Below, in pieces: positions 33,912 to 45,498 of a DNA stretch of 64,000 nucleotides. Under the pieces are notes generated by a model. It had not been told where the DNA came from. It did not search any database and was given only the letters and a program-made list of their open reading frames with translations. The first letter of the stretch is position 1. The number at the start of each line of letters is the position of its first letter. Source of the stretch: Sulfuriflexus sp. (GTDB taxonomy: Bacteria; Pseudomonadota; Gammaproteobacteria; AKS1); NCBI GenBank assembly GCA_023134145.1, contig JAGLUW010000010.1:1-64000 (forward strand), in the 5' to 3' direction. The translations under genes were made by a program, and so were the position numbers.

Positions 33912-33930
33912 ATTTAGAATCATTCTAAAT
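33912..33930. promoter_or_regulatory. Perfect 19-bp palindrome ATTTAGAAT-C-ATTCTAAAT (Irr ICE / PerR-type operator)
   Basis: Contains TTTAGAA-TCA-TTCTAAA, matching TTTAGAANNNTTCTAAA; 60 bp upstream of the rubrerythrin start, next to TTGACA at 33887-33892. Confidence 0.75.
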
Positions 33931-33990
33931 ACCGAGTGCGTATGCTTGGATTTGTAAACGTATGGAATTAACATTTGGAGGATTACCTGT

Positions 33991-34410
33991 ATGGATCTTA
34001 AAGGCAGTAAAACAGAAGATAACCTGAAAGCGGCGTTTGCCGGTGAATCACAAGCTAATCGTCGTTACTTGTACTTTGCAGCAAAAGCAGACGTAGAAGG
34101 TTACAACGATGTAGCGAGCGTTTTTCGTTCAACTGCTGAAGGTGAGACAGGTCATGCTCACGGACATCTTGAGTACTTAGAAATTGTTGGTGATCCAGCG
34201 ACTGGTCTGCCAATCGGTGCGACTTCAGACAACCTGAAAGCAGCGATTGCCGGTGAAACTCATGAGTACACTGATATGTACCCAGGTATGGCTAAAGCAG
34301 CTCGTGAAGAAGCTTTTGATGAAATTGCTGATTGGTTTGAAACACTAGCCAAGGCAGAACGTTCACATGCGAACCGTTTCCAAAAGGCACTTGATACACT
34401 CGACGATTAA
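33991..34410 (+). CDS. Rubrerythrin-type diiron protein lacking a rubredoxin domain
   Basis: [36 protein letters not shown] ferritin-like diiron ligands; 139 aa, no CxxC rubredoxin motifs. Confidence 0.93.
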   Translation: MDLKGSKTEDNLKAAFAGESQANRRYLYFAAKADVEGYNDVASVFRSTAEGETGHAHGHLEYLEIVGDPATGLPIGATSDNLKAAIAGETHEYTDMYPGMAKAAREEAFDEIADWFETLAKAERSHANRFQKALDTLDD

Positions 34411-34435
34411 ATTGGTCGTGATGTGTTATTAAATC

Positions 34436-34457
34436 AGGGCCGGCGTATGCCGGCTCT
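34436..34457 (+). terminator. Stem-loop (9 bp, one GU) followed by short T-rich tail
   Basis: AGGGCCGGC-GTAT-GCCGGCTCT then GGTGTTTT, between rubrerythrin and Fe-S genes. Confidence 0.55.
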
Positions 34458-34499
34458 GGTGTTTTAGCCTAAGTAACATTGTCAGCAAGGATTATAGCA

Positions 34500-35840
34500 A
34501 TGAGCAAAACCGTCATTCGCGAAGGTAGCTTGGAAGCGCCGACTCGACATCCTCTAGACTGGAAAAGTGAATCTTTCTGGGACGAGAAGAATCTATTTAA
34601 TGAACTCGAACGTATCTATGACATCTGTCATGGTTGCCGTCGCTGTGTGAGTTTATGTAATGCCTTCCCAACCTTGTTTGATTTAGTTGATGAGTCAGAC
34701 ACCATGGAAGTGGATGGCGTTGCGAAAAAAGATTACTGGCAAGTGGTTGATCATTGTTACCTGTGCGATCTTTGTTATTTAGTAAAATGCCCGTATGTTC
34801 CTCCGCACGAATGGAATCTGGATTTTCCTCATACCATGCTTCGTGCCAAGGCAATTAAATTTAAAAAGCAGGGCGCGAGTACACGCGACAAAATTCTTTC
34901 TGCGACAGATACCGTAGGCAAGTTAGCAGGCATTCCTATTGTAACGGGAATCGTTAATGCGGCGAATAAAAGTCGGCCGCTGCGCAAGTTAATGGAAAAG
35001 ACCCTGGGTGTTCATGCCGATGCGGTTGTACCGACTTATTATTCTAAGACCTTACGCAAACGTGTAAAAAATAATGGTCTTGCTGCGGGTGTGGCTGAAG
35101 CAACTAAGCGAACTAATGGTCGAGTTGCTTTATTTGCGACTTGTTATGGTAATCACAATGCACCTGAACTGGGCGAAGATTTATTAGCGGTATTTGCGCA
35201 CAACGGTATTCCTGTAACGCTGGTGGATAAAGAACAATGTTGTGGTATGCCCAAGCTTGAGCTTGGTGATTTGGATGCCGTTGAGAAGGCAATGCAGGTA
35301 AATATCCCTGAATTAGCGCGTATGGTTGATGCCGGCTGGGATATTATCGCTCCGGTTCCTTCTTGTGTTTTGATGTTTAAACAAGAATTGCCGCTGATGT
35401 TTCCGGATGATCCTGAAGTACAAAAGGTTAAAGCAGCGATTTATGATCCCTTTGAATATTTAATGCTGCGACATAAGGATGGTAAGTTTAAAACCGATTT
35501 TGCAACATCGTTAGGTAAGGTGAGTTATCACGTTGCCTGTCATCAACGTGTACAGAAAATAGGTTTAAAAACCCGAGATATTTTAAAATTAATACCTGGT
35601 ACAGAAATCGATGCCATTGAACGTTGTTCTGGTCACGATGGTACGTATGCGGTGAAGCAAGAATTCCATAAAATTTCGATGAAGATTGCACGTCCTGTGG
35701 TTAATCGCGTTAAACAAGCAAAAGCAGATCATTATTCCAGTGATTGCCCTATGGCCGGCGAGCAAATTGCTAACGGCCTTGGTGATGGTAGTTATCCTGA
35801 GCATCCACTAAGCCTGCTACGTAAGGCTTACGGAATTTAG
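34500..35840 (+). CDS. HdrD/GlcF-like Fe-S oxidoreductase (two 4Fe-4S ferredoxin motifs + cysteine-rich CCG domains)
   Basis: CHGCRRCVSLCNAFP, CYLCDLCYLVKCP, EQCCGMPKLELG, CSGHDGTYAVKQEFH. Confidence 0.88.
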   Translation: MSKTVIREGSLEAPTRHPLDWKSESFWDEKNLFNELERIYDICHGCRRCVSLCNAFPTLFDLVDESDTMEVDGVAKKDYWQVVDHCYLCDLCYLVKCPYVPPHEWNLDFPHTMLRAKAIKFKKQGASTRDKILSATDTVGKLAGIPIVTGIVNAANKSRPLRKLMEKTLGVHADAVVPTYYSKTLRKRVKNNGLAAGVAEATKRTNGRVALFATCYGNHNAPELGEDLLAVFAHNGIPVTLVDKEQCCGMPKLELGDLDAVEKAMQVNIPELARMVDAGWDIIAPVPSCVLMFKQELPLMFPDDPEVQKVKAAIYDPFEYLMLRHKDGKFKTDFATSLGKVSYHVACHQRVQKIGLKTRDILKLIPGTEIDAIERCSGHDGTYAVKQEFHKISMKIARPVVNRVKQAKADHYSSDCPMAGEQIANGLGDGSYPEHPLSLLRKAYGI

Positions 35841-35869
35841 ATTTATGAAATTTAATGCAGGTAAAGCAG

Positions 35870-36454
35870 ATGAGTAAATTAGCACGTGAAGATTTAATGA
35901 ATCTTGAAACCTACGCGACTGAGCGCAATGAATTTCGCGCCACGGTTTTGTCTCATAAGAAAAATCGTAAAGTAATGATTGGTGAACACTGTACCTTGTA
36001 TTTTGAAGATCGTTTAACGATTCAATATCAGATTCAAGAAATGCTGCGTATTGAGAAAATCTTTGAGGCCGATGGTATTGAAGAAGAATTGTCCGCTTAT
36101 AACCCACTGATTCCAGATGGCTGTAATTGGAAGGCTACTTTCATGATTGAGTATACCGATGTGACCGAGCGTCAAGCTGCTTTAGAGAAGATGGTTAGGA
36201 TTGAAGATAAGGTTTGGATGCAGGTAGTCGATTTTGATCGCGTGTTCGCCATTGCTGATGAAGATATGGATCGTAGTGATGACGGCAAGACCTCGGCGGT
36301 GCATTTTATGCGTTTTGAGCTCAGTGCCGAGATGGTTGAAGCGGTTAAGCAAGGCGCGGCGATTTCCTCAGGGATTGATCACCCAGCCTATACGGCTAGC
36401 GTTGAACCTTTATTGTCGCCGGTGCGAGATAGCCTTGCGGCTGATCTGGCCTGA
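35870..36454 (+). CDS. DUF3501 family protein
   Basis: Length and sequence (HKKNRKVMIGEHCTLYFEDRLTIQYQIQEMLRIEKIF) as recalled for DUF3501, next to the Fe-S gene. Confidence 0.8.
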   Translation: MSKLAREDLMNLETYATERNEFRATVLSHKKNRKVMIGEHCTLYFEDRLTIQYQIQEMLRIEKIFEADGIEEELSAYNPLIPDGCNWKATFMIEYTDVTERQAALEKMVRIEDKVWMQVVDFDRVFAIADEDMDRSDDGKTSAVHFMRFELSAEMVEAVKQGAAISSGIDHPAYTASVEPLLSPVRDSLAADLA

Positions 36455-36493
36455 ATCGAAGTTTGACCTGCGCCGCATGCGCGGTACACTGTC

Positions 36494-37060
36494 ATGCCTA
36501 TGAGAAACATTTCTTTTTTATACCACGTACTTTTCCTTGTTGGCGCTATCGTTGTTGCACCTTGTTATGCAGAACAGGAAACGGATGATGCTGATCTGGG
36601 TGAGTTTATTGAGGGTCAAAAGTGGAAAGAAGGTGATATTGTTGTTCCTCCCTTTCCTAAAACTGACGATTTACTTAAAGTTGAGGTTGATCGCGCTGAA
36701 TCACCATTTAACTTCTATATTGACAGTAAAAGCCTTTCAATTTCACCCGATAAAGGTGTAATACGTTATACCGTGGTCATCGAATCCGATAGTGGTGCGC
36801 AAAACATACTCTTTGAAGGTATTCGTTGCCAGACTCGTGAATTTCGTACTTATGCCTATGGTACGTATGACAAAAAGTTAGTTAAGGCGAGAACGTCTGA
36901 ATGGAAATTGATTCAAGAGAAGACGGGTGTGGTGCACCGTTATAATTTTTATCGTCATTACATGTGCAGTGAATACTTGACGCCGAATCCAATTGATATT
37001 CTTCTACAAAAAGTAAAATACCCTGAAGACTTTCAAGAGGCAGGTGAAAATGAGTATTAA
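36494..37060 (+). CDS. Exported CNP1-like family protein
   Basis: Signal peptide; RYTVVIESDSGAQNILFEGIRCQTREFRTYAYG and conserved Cys pattern as in CNP1-like family. Confidence 0.75.
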   Translation: MPMRNISFLYHVLFLVGAIVVAPCYAEQETDDADLGEFIEGQKWKEGDIVVPPFPKTDDLLKVEVDRAESPFNFYIDSKSLSISPDKGVIRYTVVIESDSGAQNILFEGIRCQTREFRTYAYGTYDKKLVKARTSEWKLIQEKTGVVHRYNFYRHYMCSEYLTPNPIDILLQKVKYPEDFQEAGENEY

Positions 37061-37077
37061 TCTCGCGAAAAGGATAG

Positions 37078-38976
<1,899 letters not shown>

Positions 38977-38990
38977 GTAAGATATTTCAC

Positions 38991-41294
38991 ATGGCTGGTA
39001 AAAGAAAAACAACTAAATCTAAAAAGTCCAAGGCGGTTATTGAGCCTACGGAAGAACTCAACTTTGAAGGCATTGAGGAACTACCGTTAAAAGATTTTAC
39101 TGAGAGTGCATACCTCGATTATTCGATGTACGTTATTCTTGATCGCGCCTTGCCGCATATTGGTGATGGCCTAAAACCAGTACAACGCCGCATTACTTAT
39201 GCGATGTCAGAACTAGGTTTATCAGCAAGTTCAAAGCATAAAAAATCAGCTAGAACCGTGGGTGATGTACTCGGTAAATTCCACCCGCATGGTGATAGCG
39301 CTTGTTATGAAGCTATGGTGTTAATGGCACAACCCTTTTCATATCGTTATCCTATTATTGATGGTCAAGGTAACTGGGGTTCGCAGGATGATCCTAAGTC
39401 ATTCGCTGCGATGCGTTATACCGAATCAAAATTAACACCTTATGCACAAACCTTATTAGGTGAACTTGAACAGGGAACGGTTGATTGGGCGCCAAACTTT
39501 GACGGTACCTTAAAGGAACCCACCTTATTGCCTGCACGCGTACCGAATATTTTATTGAATGGTACAACCGGTATCGCCGTTGGTATGGCAACCGATATTC
39601 CGCCACACAACTTAAAAGAAGTGGTGTCCGCTTGTATTCATTTATTAGATAACAGCAAGGCAACGGTTAAGGATTTAACTAAATTTGTTAAAGGCCCTGA
39701 TTACCCAACCAATGCAGAAATTATTTCGAGTAAGCAAGAAATTAAAGACGTCTATGAAACAGGTCGCGGTAGTATTCGCATGCGTGCCTGTTATGAGCTT
39801 GAAGATGGTGAAGTTATTATCACTGCGCTGCCGCATCAAGTTTCGGGTGGCAAGGTATTAGAGCAAATCGCAGGCCAAATGACGGCAAAGAAATTGCCGA
39901 TGGTCGAAGATCTACGTGATGAATCTGATCATGAAAACCCAATTCGTTTAGTCATTGTGCCGCGTTCAAATAGAATTAATTGTGATGAATTGATGGCGCA
40001 TTTATTTGCTACGACTGATCTTGAGCGTACCTACCGCGTCAACATGAACATGATCGGTATTGATGGACGGCCTAAAGTAAGAGACTTGCGAGAAATTCTT
40101 ACAGAGTGGTTGAAGTATCGTGTTACGACAGTGACACGTCGTCTTGAATATCGTCTTGAAAAGGTATTAGCACGATTACATGAATTAGACGGTTTAATGG
40201 TCGCCTTTTTGAATATTGATGAAGTCATCAAGATTATTCGAACAAAGGATGAGCCGAAGCCCGTTCTAATGAAACGTTTTAAAATATCGGATCTTCAAGC
40301 CGAGTCTATTCTTAATTTGAAATTACGACATCTTGCGAAACTGGAAGAAGTTAAGATTAAGGCTGAGCAGAAAGAACTAGCGAAAGAACGCGACTACCTA
40401 CAAAAGACCTTAGGTTCAAAGGCGCGCTTAAAGACATTGGTTAAAACTGAATTAAAAGCAGATTCTGATAAGTTTGGCGATGATCGTCGTTCACCTATTG
40501 TTGTACGTGATGCCGCACAGGCCATTGATGAAAGCTCATTGATTTCGGCAGATCCGGTAACTGTGATTTTGTCGAAGAAAGGCTGGATACGTTCAGCCAA
40601 GGGTCATGAGATGGATCCATTTACGGTGAATTACAAAGCGGGTGATGAATATCGCGATGCCTGTCGTGGGCGCAGTAATGAACAGAGCGTATTTCTTGAT
40701 TCAACAGGGCGCGTTTATACCGTGGTGACACATTCACTACCGTCTGCACGTGGCCTCGGTGAACCATTATCAGGGCGTGTGAACCCTCCAGATGGCGCAA
40801 CCTTTGAAGGCGTGATGATCGGTAAGCCAGATGATAAGTTCCTTGTTGCAAGTAGTTCTGGCTATGGTTTTATTACTCGTCTTGGTGACTTATACGCTAA
40901 GAATAAAGCCGGTAAGACCATGCTTAATACGGGTAAGTTCGCTAAGGCCTTAGGTGTTTCAAGAATCACCGAATTGGCAGAGGATTGGGTTGCGATTGTT
41001 AGCAGTGAAGGCCATCTTCTTATTATTGATGCGCATGAGTTACCGGAAATGGCGCGTGGTAAAGGCATTAAGATGATCAATATTCCATCGAAGAAACTTA
41101 AAGCTGGTGAAGAGCATGCTTGTGCGATGACTGTGATCACAGGTGATCAGAAACTGCGTATTCAATCAGGTAAGAAACACGTTACTTTGAGTCAGGCAGA
41201 TATGGAACATTATATGGCCGAGCATGGTAAGCGTGGTCGTAAATTACCTAGAGGATTCCAAAATGTTGATTCTATTAGTGCGGTAGATAAATAA
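38991..41294 (+). CDS. parC: DNA topoisomerase IV subunit A
   Basis: [34 protein letters not shown], catalytic Tyr in [11 protein letters not shown]. Confidence 0.97.
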   Translation: MAGKRKTTKSKKSKAVIEPTEELNFEGIEELPLKDFTESAYLDYSMYVILDRALPHIGDGLKPVQRRITYAMSELGLSASSKHKKSARTVGDVLGKFHPHGDSACYEAMVLMAQPFSYRYPIIDGQGNWGSQDDPKSFAAMRYTESKLTPYAQTLLGELEQGTVDWAPNFDGTLKEPTLLPARVPNILLNGTTGIAVGMATDIPPHNLKEVVSACIHLLDNSKATVKDLTKFVKGPDYPTNAEIISSKQEIKDVYETGRGSIRMRACYELEDGEVIITALPHQVSGGKVLEQIAGQMTAKKLPMVEDLRDESDHENPIRLVIVPRSNRINCDELMAHLFATTDLERTYRVNMNMIGIDGRPKVRDLREILTEWLKYRVTTVTRRLEYRLEKVLARLHELDGLMVAFLNIDEVIKIIRTKDEPKPVLMKRFKISDLQAESILNLKLRHLAKLEEVKIKAEQKELAKERDYLQKTLGSKARLKTLVKTELKADSDKFGDDRRSPIVVRDAAQAIDESSLISADPVTVILSKKGWIRSAKGHEMDPFTVNYKAGDEYRDACRGRSNEQSVFLDSTGRVYTVVTHSLPSARGLGEPLSGRVNPPDGATFEGVMIGKPDDKFLVASSSGYGFITRLGDLYAKNKAGKTMLNTGKFAKALGVSRITELAEDWVAIVSSEGHLLIIDAHELPEMARGKGIKMINIPSKKLKAGEEHACAMTVITGDQKLRIQSGKKHVTLSQADMEHYMAEHGKRGRKLPRGFQNVDSISAVDK

Positions 41295-41303
41295 ATAGAC
41301 GAA

Positions 41304-42425
41304 TTATTGTCTAACGGCAGCTCTTCTTCTGGTTCGTAGCTCTTCGAGTTTCTGTAATACCCTATTCGCACGACGAATTTGTACTTGTAACGTTTTATTT
41401 TTCGTATCAAGTTTCAGGGCTATTTCCCAAATATGTTTCGCTTCGGCTATTTTTTCTTGCCGATATAAACTATTTCCTTGTTCAGTCATTTTATAAACAA
41501 GTTTATCGACCTTGTGACGGTGCTTAAGTCTTAGTTGTAAGAATTCACTACTATCTGGTGCTAAGCGAGCCAGCGTCATTAGTAATTTTTCAGCATTCAC
41601 TAATTCATTATTTTTTAGAGAGTGATTCACTTTCGTTATTAATTGGCTAACTTTACGGCTGTGTTTTTTCTTCTGTGATACTTTGGTACGTTGTTTTCTT
41701 TCAGCTGTTCTTTTTGCCAAGGCTTTCTTTAAGATTCGTTTTTTATGGGTTACTTTTGTTTGTAATGATTTAATTGAAGCTAGTTCTTGTTTGCCATGAG
41801 CAAGCGTCTTCGCTTGGTTTAAGCATTTTTCTGCCAGTCTAATTTCATTATCATCAAGTAATTGTTCCGTCATTGCCATTAGACGATTATGCATGTCTGT
41901 TAATTCGTTTTTAAGGCTTTGTAGATCCCATTGAGCAACGATGTTGATAGGTGAATTATCGGCATCTTTTTGGCTGATAGGTAATTTGTTAGATAGCAAT
42001 TTTGCATGCGCTAACAATGCTTTCGCATCAAATTTATGAATTCGTTTTTGTTGTTGCTTGAGGACCATATTGTAACGGTCATGAATAAGGCTGCTATTTG
42101 GATAATTATTACGCGCTGTATTGAGTGTTAATATAGCCTCAGACCATTTAGATTTTTTAAGATCTTTTTTGGTTTCGCGTATGACAGCCTTCTCATAAGC
42201 TATCGCTAATACCTTAACAGTTTTACGTTTCTTAACATAAGCTGCAAATAACTTTTCAGTAGGTGAAATATGCTCTAGAGAAGTTAAGGCAAGACCATAT
42301 TGGTCGTTATCGACCCATCTGTCTATTTGAGCCATTGATGGCAGACCTTCTTGTTTAGTGAAGGTGGCACAGCCATTTAAAAAGAATAGTTGGCTAAGCA
42401 GTAAAATGATGAGGAAATTTCTCAT
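41304..42425 (-). CDS. Putative lipoprotein with repeat/coiled-coil (TPR-like) region
   Basis: Lipobox FLNGCATF; helical Lys-rich repeats; ATGA-type overlap with upstream cyclase gene. Confidence 0.7.
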   Translation of the reverse strand: MRNFLIILLLSQLFFLNGCATFTKQEGLPSMAQIDRWVDNDQYGLALTSLEHISPTEKLFAAYVKKRKTVKVLAIAYEKAVIRETKKDLKKSKWSEAILTLNTARNNYPNSSLIHDRYNMVLKQQQKRIHKFDAKALLAHAKLLSNKLPISQKDADNSPINIVAQWDLQSLKNELTDMHNRLMAMTEQLLDDNEIRLAEKCLNQAKTLAHGKQELASIKSLQTKVTHKKRILKKALAKRTAERKQRTKVSQKKKHSRKVSQLITKVNHSLKNNELVNAEKLLMTLARLAPDSSEFLQLRLKHRHKVDKLVYKMTEQGNSLYRQEKIAEAKHIWEIALKLDTKNKTLQVQIRRANRVLQKLEELRTRRRAAVRQ

Positions 42426-43978
42426 GCTGCCACCTTGTTCGCAACAATAAGCTGAGTTTGTTTGAGAATAACACTTTGGTATTCAGTGGTAAGGCCTTCA
42501 ATTAAATAGGTTAAAACAGGATTTTTTCGGCTACGAAGTTGAATTGGCATATGTTCTTGTACAAGTACACGTTCACTAACGTCATTACTTTGATAGAGGT
42601 CTTTATTAATAACAACTTCACCTGGTGCGGCAAAAGTACAGAGTCGTGAGGCTAGGTTCACAGCATCACCAACAACAGTGAATTCCATACGATCTTTACA
42701 GCCCATATTACCGGCAAGCATTTCACCAGTATTAATTCCGATCCTGAATTGCACAGGGAAAAGCCCTTTACTAGTTCGTTCAATATTTAATTGTTCAACA
42801 AGTTGCTGAATCAGCACGGCACAAGCAATGGCATGGAAACGGTGGTCATTGTCATCTTCAGTTACACCGAAAACGATCATGGCACAATCGCCCATGAACT
42901 TATCAATAGTGCCGTTATATAATTTACTTGCTTCGCCGATGTATGAGAAAAATTCATTTAATAGTTCGGCTGTTGCGCGCGGTGTCATGTGTTCAGATAT
43001 GTCGGTATAGCCAACGATGTCAGCAAATAACACGGTTCCTTCGACGTGTTCGCCACCAATTTCTACGTTGTCGAGATCACTTAATATTTGTTTAGCAACA
43101 TTGCTCGATACAAAACGAGAGAAAGCATCTTCAACCTGATTCTTTTTAAGTAGGCCATCGGCCATTGTATTGAAATTATCAATTAAGTTACCAATCTCAT
43201 CATTACGTCTTTCTTTTATCCGGTAATGATAGTGACCTTGGTCTATTGCACGACTGGCATCCATTAGGTAATTAATAGGTTGGGATATCTTTCGTGCCAT
43301 AACGAATGAAATGATGACAGCGATAAAGATCATCATGATCGTGGCAGCCGTAACAGCACGTACGGAGTCAGTAATGGCGAGATCGAGTGAGGCTCGGCTG
43401 AAAGTAATGAGTACATAACCGGCCGTTACATCAAGGAATTGAACAGGGTGGAGAAATGAAACGAGGTTTTCAGAGACACCCTCATGATTAAATTCCCATT
43501 CGTGGGTATTGGTTTTTGTTTTGCTGCCTTTATTTAGACCTAGTTGGCTTGTCCACTTTTCTGTCGGTGTAATTCCGGCTGTTGCGAGAAGCGAGCCTTT
43601 GTCATCATAAACAGCTGTGCCAAGAATATTTTCATCATTCGCCATGTTTTTAGTCATAACGCTCAGACTGAGTTTATCGCTGGCAAGAATTTGTTCTTTT
43701 ACTGATTCAGCTAATTGACTCGCAATAGTATTACCATGCGCATTGATTTGACCACGTAAGAGCTTTTCTTGATTGGTAATAACGACTGAGCCAAGCAGGA
43801 TCATACCAAGTGTAATTAATAGCGAGATCACAAATGATAGCTTCAAAGCGATAGGGATATGTTTTGGCAACATCTCCGTAATACGCTTTAGCGCTTGTGC
43901 ATATCTGAACTTCCCGTTATTGAGTGTTTTGCGCAGGGAAAATTCAGACAGCAAATCATCTGATTTATGGTCGAACAT
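42422..43978 (-). CDS. HAMP-domain class III adenylate/guanylate cyclase
   Basis: Two TM helices with periplasmic domain, HAMP, cyclase VLFADIVGYTDIS, IDKFMGDCAMIVFG, FTVVGDAVNLASRL. Confidence 0.93.
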   Translation of the reverse strand: MFDHKSDDLLSEFSLRKTLNNGKFRYAQALKRITEMLPKHIPIALKLSFVISLLITLGMILLGSVVITNQEKLLRGQINAHGNTIASQLAESVKEQILASDKLSLSVMTKNMANDENILGTAVYDDKGSLLATAGITPTEKWTSQLGLNKGSKTKTNTHEWEFNHEGVSENLVSFLHPVQFLDVTAGYVLITFSRASLDLAITDSVRAVTAATIMMIFIAVIISFVMARKISQPINYLMDASRAIDQGHYHYRIKERRNDEIGNLIDNFNTMADGLLKKNQVEDAFSRFVSSNVAKQILSDLDNVEIGGEHVEGTVLFADIVGYTDISEHMTPRATAELLNEFFSYIGEASKLYNGTIDKFMGDCAMIVFGVTEDDNDHRFHAIACAVLIQQLVEQLNIERTSKGLFPVQFRIGINTGEMLAGNMGCKDRMEFTVVGDAVNLASRLCTFAAPGEVVINKDLYQSNDVSERVLVQEHMPIQLRSRKNPVLTYLIEGLTTEYQSVILKQTQLIVANKVAA

Positions 43979-44062
43979 CGATTTTGCTCTCTATATATAA
44001 CCTTTTAAGCATAGCATGGAGTTTTGCACCTTGCCTGTGAATACAGGGTAAAGCGGTGATTT

Positions 44063-44078
44063 TGTGAATCAAGTCACA
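44063..44078. promoter_or_regulatory. Predicted CRP/Vfr binding site TGTGA-ATCAAG-TCACA
   Basis: Exact TGTGA-N6-TCACA palindrome in the divergent intergenic region between the cyclase and DUF1015 genes. Confidence 0.75.
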
Positions 44079-44131
44079 TTAAGATTATTAATTTATTTAA
44101 AATCAATAACATAAGAATGACTATTATCTTA

Positions 44132-44151
44132 TTTACAGCTCTTTTACAGCT
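44132..44151 (+). repeat. Direct repeat TTTACAGCT x2 with 11-bp period
   Basis: TTTACAGCT at 44132-44140 and 44143-44151, upstream of DUF1015 gene. Confidence 0.5.
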
Positions 44152-44219
44152 ACGCTGTCTGTTATTCGAGGGCTCGTGTAGAATGTGCCACCACGAAAAT
44201 ATTGCTGGAGAGCAACGAA

Positions 44220-45461
44220 ATGACGTTAATTAGAGCTTTTACCGGTCTTCGCCCTGTTTCAAACCGTGCTGAAGATGTTGCGGCCCCTCCTTATGATGTA
44301 CTGAATTCAGCTGAGGCTCGACAGCGAGTAGAAGGTCGAGAATGGAGCTTTTTGCACATTTCGAAGCCTGAAATTGACCTTGCGGAAGGTACCGATCCTT
44401 ATACCGATGAGGTATATGCCAAGGGTGCAGAGAACCTACAACATATGATTGATTCACATGTGTTGGCACGAGATGAAAAGCCAAGTTATTACTTTTATCG
44501 TTTAGTGATGGGTGAGCATGTGCAAACAGGCATTGTTGCTGCGGCATCTGTTGCTGATTACGATACTAATCGTATCCGTAAACATGAATTTACACGTCCG
44601 GATAAAGAAGATGATCGAGTGCGTAATATCGATACATTAAACACACAGACGGGTCCGGTTTTTCTTACCTACAAAAATTCAGCCGAAGTTGATGCGATCG
44701 CAGCAAGTGTCACTAGCACAAAAGCCGATGTAGATATTACGGCGGATGATGGCGTACAACATACTTTGTGGTCAGTGTCAGATGAAGAGGTCGTCAGTAA
44801 GTTAACCTCAGTATTTGATGCGATGGATTGTTTATATATTGCCGATGGGCATCATCGTTCTGCTGCCGCATCAAGAGTTGCAGCAAAGCGAAAGGCAGAA
44901 AATACCTCACACACAGGCGATGAAAGTTATAACTATTTCTTATCGGTTATCTTTCCTGACAATCAAATGATGATCCTTGATTATAATCGTGTGATTAAAG
45001 ATTTGAATGGTCTAGATGTTGATAGTTTGCTTGCCAAGGTTGCTGAGAGTTTTACAGTCACCAAGAGTGATACTGCGGTTAAACCTAGTGCAAACTGTGA
45101 ATTTGGTATGTATGTTGCCGGTCAATGGTATAAGTTGGAAATTAATTCATCACTTATTTCTGCGAATGATCCTGTGGCATCACTTGATGTTAGCCTTTTA
45201 GCAGATAACTTAATTGATCCAATCCTAGGTGTGAGTGATCCACGTCGTGATAAACGAATCGATTTTGTTGGTGGTATTCGTGGTCTAGCCGAACTAGAAA
45301 AACGTGTAGACAGTGGTGAAATGGCTGTGGCTTTTTCTTTATTTGCAACGCGCATTGATCAACTTATGGATGTAGCTGATTCGGGTAATGTAATGCCACC
45401 AAAATCAACTTGGTTTGAACCTAAGTTAGCAGATGGTTTGGTTTCACACGTTTTAGATTAA
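44220..45461 (+). CDS. DUF1015 family protein
   Basis: FTGLRPVSNRAEDVAAPPYDVLNSAEAR, YIADGHHRSAAA typical of DUF1015; RBS GGAGAG before ATG 44220. Confidence 0.9.
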   Translation: MTLIRAFTGLRPVSNRAEDVAAPPYDVLNSAEARQRVEGREWSFLHISKPEIDLAEGTDPYTDEVYAKGAENLQHMIDSHVLARDEKPSYYFYRLVMGEHVQTGIVAAASVADYDTNRIRKHEFTRPDKEDDRVRNIDTLNTQTGPVFLTYKNSAEVDAIAASVTSTKADVDITADDGVQHTLWSVSDEEVVSKLTSVFDAMDCLYIADGHHRSAAASRVAAKRKAENTSHTGDESYNYFLSVIFPDNQMMILDYNRVIKDLNGLDVDSLLAKVAESFTVTKSDTAVKPSANCEFGMYVAGQWYKLEINSSLISANDPVASLDVSLLADNLIDPILGVSDPRRDKRIDFVGGIRGLAELEKRVDSGEMAVAFSLFATRIDQLMDVADSGNVMPPKSTWFEPKLADGLVSHVLD

Positions 45462-45498
45462 TATTAAAAGTACTTTTATGAGGTGCGCGACGATGAGT

